Below are positions 6,372 through 8,763 of a stretch of 8,763 nucleotides of DNA, piece by piece. Origin of the DNA: Cyanobacteriota bacterium (lineage in GTDB: Bacteria; Cyanobacteriota; Cyanobacteriia; Leptolyngbyales; Leptolyngbyaceae); contig JAIXVO010000084.1 in the NCBI GenBank assembly GCA_027482985.1, forward strand, positions 1 to 8,763, written 5' to 3'. The position numbers and the translations under genes were made by a program. The stretch's first letter is position 1; each line of letters starts with the position of its first letter. The notes under the pieces are model-generated. The model was not told the origin of the DNA. It was given only the letters and a program-made list of their open reading frames with translations, and did no database searches.

Positions 6372-6398
6372 GGAAACCGTCTCAGGACACGGTCTTCC
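6372..6398. other. Second hairpin in the gap before the Mrp operon
   Basis: GGAAACCGT (6372-6380) pairs with ACGGT (6389-6393) and, after one bulged C, TTCC (6395-6398). That gives a 9-bp stem with one bulge and an 8-base loop. It begins four bases after the preceding inverted repeat, so the two may belong to one structured RNA or element. Confidence 0.35.
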
Positions 6399-6424
6399 GT
6401 ATTATGTAGATACTATCGCCTTAC

Positions 6425-6439
6425 TGATAATCATCATTT
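6425..6439. promoter_or_regulatory. Partial Fur/Zur-like box ahead of the Mrp operon
   Basis: TGATAATCATCATTT has a perfect left half of the TGATAAT-N-ATTATCA pattern used by Fur-family regulators, but only four of seven matches in the right half. It lies directly upstream of a candidate -35 box. This is suggestive only; AT-rich DNA gives such half-sites by chance. Confidence 0.2.
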
Positions 6440-6440
6440 T

Positions 6441-6470
6441 TTGTCTATAGTCAGCACGTATTTTTAGTAT
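6441..6470 (+). promoter_or_regulatory. Candidate promoter of the mrpCDEF operon
   Basis: TTGTCT (6441-6446) and TAGTAT (6465-6470) are 18 bp apart, each matching four of six consensus bases. Transcription would start near 6477, leaving a leader of about 120 bases. A perfect TTGACA at 6470-6475 is also present, but no -10 stands at the right distance (TCTAAT at 6501 is 25 bp away). Confidence 0.3.
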
Positions 6471-6580
6471 TGACAAAGACGGCAAAGTGAAGCGCTCAAA
6501 TCTAATTGTGGGCAGTGAGCGATCGCGGCCTGGAGCGGGTTTGAGTGTTGGTCAGGTGGAGTTTGAGAGTGTCGTTTTGC

Positions 6581-6587
6581 GGAGGAG
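6581..6587 (+). promoter_or_regulatory. Ribosome binding site of mrpC
   Basis: GGAGGAG lies nine bases before the ATG at 6597. It is one of the strongest Shine-Dalgarno sequences in the window and fixes the start of the first gene of the antiporter operon. Confidence 0.75.
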
Positions 6588-6596
6588 ACAGCCCCC

Positions 6597-6929
6597 ATGT
6601 TAGAAGCATGTGTCTTTGCGACTGTCTTGCTGGGCTTTTTTGGCATTGTGCTGAAGCGGAGCCTGTTGATGAAAATTGTCTCAATGGATGTCATGAGTAC
6701 GGGCGTGATTGCCTATTACGTGGTGATTGCCGCCCGCAGTGGGTTAGTCACGCCGATTCAGGTGGAAGGGCAAACCCGTTATGCCGATCCGGTGCCGCAA
6801 GCCGTGATTTTGACGGCGATCGTGATTGGCTTCTCGATTCAAGCCCTAATGCTCGTGGGCAGCATGAAACTCTCGCGGGATTATCCCACCCTCGAAACGG
6901 ACGTGATTGAGAAGGGCAACACGCCATGA
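6597..6929 (+). CDS. mrpC: Mrp/Mnh Na+/H+ antiporter subunit C
   Basis: MrpC is a small membrane subunit of the multi-protein Mrp cation/proton antiporter and is homologous to NuoK/NdhE of complex I. The 110-residue product has three membrane segments (about 2-19, 27-47 and 68-90). The family signature DPVPQAVILTAIVIGFSIQAL at 64-84 is clear, close to the DPLPQALVLTAIVI pattern of MnhC/MrpC. That motif and the following MrpD gene separate it from NdhE. A strong ribosome binding site precedes it. Its stop overlaps the mrpD start in ATGA. It is the first gene of the operon, with no mrpA or mrpB upstream, which suits the cyanobacterial order beginning with C and D. Expression is likely driven from the 6300-6590 region. 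Confidence 0.9.
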   Translation: MLEACVFATVLLGFFGIVLKRSLLMKIVSMDVMSTGVIAYYVVIAARSGLVTPIQVEGQTRYADPVPQAVILTAIVIGFSIQALMLVGSMKLSRDYPTLETDVIEKGNTP

Positions 6930-8371
6930 ACATGCTGACGATCGCCTGGATTGCCCTACCGTTCTTCATCGGCTTCGTGATTTACCTGATCCCGCAGCTC
7001 GATCGCCTGCTAGCTTTGAGTGTGGCGCTGGCTTCAGTGGGCTATGCGTTGCTGGTCTTCCGCCAGGGGCAACCGATTGAATTAGAACTGCTGGACAACT
7101 TTGGCGTGACCCTGCTGGTCGATCCGTTAACCGCCTATTTTATTTTGACTAATGCGTTGGTGACGGCGGCGGTCATTTGTGCCTGCTGGCAGTCGCCCAA
7201 AACGCCCTTCTTCTACGCGCAAACCATCATCCTGCATGGCAGTGTGAATGCCGCTTTTGCCTGTATCGACTTCATCAGTCTCTATGTGGCGCTGGAAGTC
7301 TTGAGTATTGCGGCGTTTCTGCTGATTGCTTACCCCCGCAGCGATCGCTCCATCTGGGTGGGCTTGCGGTATTTGTTCGTCAGCAATGTGGCGATGCTGT
7401 TTTATCTGGTCGGTGCCGTGCTGGTCTACCAAGCCAGCCATACTTTTGGCTTCATTGGGTTGCGGGAAGCGCCGCCGGAAGCTTATGCCCTGATCTTTTT
7501 AGGATTGCTGGTGAAAGGTGGGATTTTCATCTCCGGGTTGTGGTTGCCCCTGACGCACTCCGAATCGGAAGCGCCTGTTTCGGCGATGATGTCGGGTTTT
7601 GTGGTCAAAGCTGGGGTGTTGCCGCTGGTGCGGGGCGCGCTGGTGATTGGCGAAATTGATCCGATTATTCGGGCGTTTGGCGTGGGGACGGCACTGCTGG
7701 GTGTGGGGTATGCCGTGTTCGAAAAAGATGCGAAGCGGATGCTGGCCTTCCATACGGTGTCGCAGTTGGGCTTTATTTTGGCGGCGCCGGAAGTGGGTGG
7801 CTTTTATGCCCTCAGTCACGGTCTAGTAAAAGCGGCACTGTTTTTAAGTGTGGGGCAGCTCCCAACCCGCAATTTGAAGGAGTTACAACAAATCGCGATC
7901 GCGACTCCCCTCTGGATCGCGCTGGTGGTAGCCAGCTTCTCGATCTCAGGCTTCCCGATGTTGGCGGGGTTTGGAGCCAAGGTGCTGACGATGGCAAACC
8001 TGGTTCCCTGGCAAGTGATCGGGATGAATATCGCCGCATTTGGGACAGCGATTTCGTTTGCCAAGTTGATTTTTATTCCCCACCAATCGGCGGCAACGGC
8101 GGCGAGCAAACCGCTAAATCGAGGCTTCTGGGTGGCGATCGCGATGCTGATTGGCGGCTTACTCGTGACCAATTTGTTCTACATCGAAGCGTATACCTGG
8201 GCGAATGTGATCAAGCCTTTAGCGACGATCGCCCTCGGATGGTTAGCCTACTTCCTGATCTTCAAGCGGCTGACGGTGAAAATCCCCCGGATGTTTGAGC
8301 GGTTGGATCACCTCATGGGGATGATGAGTTTGATGCTGGTGTTTCTCTTTTGGGCGGTGTTTGCAACATGA
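6926..8371 (+). CDS. mrpD: Mrp/Mnh Na+/H+ antiporter subunit D
   Basis: MrpD is a large proton-translocating membrane subunit, related to NuoM/NuoN/NdhD, that works in the Mrp antiporter complex exchanging Na+ for H+ across the membrane. The product is 481 residues, near the family norm of about 490, with roughly 14 membrane segments. Polar residues of the proton path are in place: E124 in ALEVLSIAAF, K197 in LLVKGG, K228 in VVKAGVLPL, H276 in AFHTVSQLG, H298-K302 in SHGLVKAALF, and K352 in GFGAKVL. The motif LPLTHSESEAPVSAMMSG at 207-223 is the conserved loop LPxAHxxAPxxVSAxLSG with slight changes. ATGA overlaps with mrpC and mrpE indicate translational coupling. A second Met at residue 3 could also serve as the start. 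An NDH-1 subunit is unlikely because the neighbours are mrpC and mrpE. Confidence 0.92.
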   Translation: MNMLTIAWIALPFFIGFVIYLIPQLDRLLALSVALASVGYALLVFRQGQPIELELLDNFGVTLLVDPLTAYFILTNALVTAAVICACWQSPKTPFFYAQTIILHGSVNAAFACIDFISLYVALEVLSIAAFLLIAYPRSDRSIWVGLRYLFVSNVAMLFYLVGAVLVYQASHTFGFIGLREAPPEAYALIFLGLLVKGGIFISGLWLPLTHSESEAPVSAMMSGFVVKAGVLPLVRGALVIGEIDPIIRAFGVGTALLGVGYAVFEKDAKRMLAFHTVSQLGFILAAPEVGGFYALSHGLVKAALFLSVGQLPTRNLKELQQIAIATPLWIALVVASFSISGFPMLAGFGAKVLTMANLVPWQVIGMNIAAFGTAISFAKLIFIPHQSAATAASKPLNRGFWVAIAMLIGGLLVTNLFYIEAYTWANVIKPLATIALGWLAYFLIFKRLTVKIPRMFERLDHLMGMMSLMLVFLFWAVFAT

Positions 8372-8745
8372 TTGGGCAAATTGTTCTGCGACTCACCATC
8401 TGGTTTTTGCTGACGGCAAACTTCAGTCCAGCGAATATTCTGATTGGAGTTTGTCTTGCGGTTTTATTACCCGGTCGCGTGCGATCTTGCGAATCCTGGC
8501 AGGAATGGCTGCGGACTTTGGGGAAAGTGGTGAAAGCCATTCCCCAGGCTTACCTGGAAGCGGTGGAAATGCTGTTTCGCCCCCATGCCCAGGAGGAATT
8601 GGTGCGAGAACCCGTGCCGCCCGGGCGATCGCCCGGTTTGATTTTTCTCGACATTTTTCTGATTACCTTTACGCCCAAAACGATCGTGCTGAAGCATGAT
8701 CCGCAGGGTTGGTACGAAGTCCATCAAGTGGTGAAACGGAGGTAG
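8368..8745 (+). CDS. mrpE: Mrp/Mnh Na+/H+ antiporter subunit E
   Basis: MrpE is a small membrane subunit needed for full assembly and activity of the Mrp antiporter. The 125-residue product has an N-terminal hydrophobic region (about 5-35), a middle amphipathic part, and the family segment SPGLIFLDIFLITFTPKTIVL at 88-108, matching the (S/T)LTPGT(L/V) signature of MnhE. It is shorter than the roughly 160-residue Bacillus protein. The start is the ATG at 8368 because it overlaps the mrpD stop in ATGA; a frame start at 8350 would overlap mrpD more and has no support. A 16-bp perfect palindrome containing HIP1 (8621-8636) lies inside the gene. It is followed by mrpF after four bases. Confidence 0.88.
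   Translation: MIGQIVLRLTIWFLLTANFSPANILIGVCLAVLLPGRVRSCESWQEWLRTLGKVVKAIPQAYLEAVEMLFRPHAQEELVREPVPPGRSPGLIFLDIFLITFTPKTIVLKHDPQGWYEVHQVVKRR
8738..8743 (+). promoter_or_regulatory. Ribosome binding site of the truncated next gene
   Basis: GGAGGT overlaps the mrpE stop codon and stands six bases before an ATG at 8750. It is a near-ideal Shine-Dalgarno sequence and is the main evidence that the last 14 bases begin a gene. Confidence 0.7.
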
Positions 8746-8749
8746 CAGC

Positions 8750-8763
8750 ATGACCTTGACCCC
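8750..8763 (+). CDS. mrpF: Start of the next Mrp gene, probably subunit F (partial)
   Basis: Only MTLT and part of one further codon are inside the window, so the protein cannot be recognised from sequence. The call rests on context: an ideal ribosome binding site, four bases between the mrpE stop and this ATG, and the fixed order E-F-G in Mrp operons. MrpF would be a small membrane subunit of about 90 residues. Confidence 0.5.

Noticed and set aside
6545..6910. Plus-strand frame of 121 codons overlapping mrpC
   Set aside because: It is a shifted frame of mrpC. The mrpC frame has the ribosome binding site and the family motif.
1..8763. tRNA, rRNA, transposase, integrase or phage genes
   Set aside because: None were recognised on either strand. 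The genes present are ordinary chromosomal cyanobacterial genes.

Overview
The window is chromosomal DNA from a cyanobacterium. Three things show this: a photosystem II cytochrome c550 gene (psbV), about two dozen copies of the HIP1 octamer GCGATCGC (chance would give well under one in 8.8 kb), and a typical cyanobacterial gene set. The intergenic palindrome and general style suit a filamentous or Leptolyngbya/Oscillatoria-like lineage, but the species cannot be named from the sequence alone.

Layout. (1) Positions 1-257 are mostly non-coding and hold two hairpins downstream of psbV. (2) psbV (749 to 258) and accD (1760 to 834) both lie on the minus strand. They encode the extrinsic cytochrome c550 of photosystem II and the carboxyltransferase beta subunit of acetyl-CoA carboxylase. 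(3) At 1971-3053, on the plus strand and divergent from accD, is a remote squalene/phytoene-synthase-like protein with one well-kept and one degenerate aspartate-rich motif; its function is unknown. (4) A metal ABC importer follows in a split arrangement. The ATPase (4835 to 4014) and permease (4002 to 3097) form a minus-strand operon, and the substrate-binding lipoprotein (5285-6250) is divergent on the plus strand. The 449-bp gap between them carries four copies of a 10-bp motif, as two tandem pairs, over a plausible promoter. This looks like an operator for a response regulator. (5) Positions 6251-6596 hold an 18-bp perfect palindromic element, two further hairpins and the probable promoter of the next operon. 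(6) From 6597 to the right edge an Mrp-type Na+/H+ antiporter operon runs mrpC-mrpD-mrpE-(mrpF), with ATGA overlaps at C/D and D/E and a strong ribosome binding site before the truncated mrpF.

Functionally, the window combines photosynthesis and lipid housekeeping genes with Mn or Zn uptake and cation/pH homeostasis. I see no CRISPR array, tRNA, rRNA, transposase or phage gene. I also do not see a convincing new multi-gene system. The points most worth a second look are the repeat operator of the metal importer, the metal-ligand set of its binding protein, the divergent prenyl-synthase-like protein, and the palindromic elements between genes.
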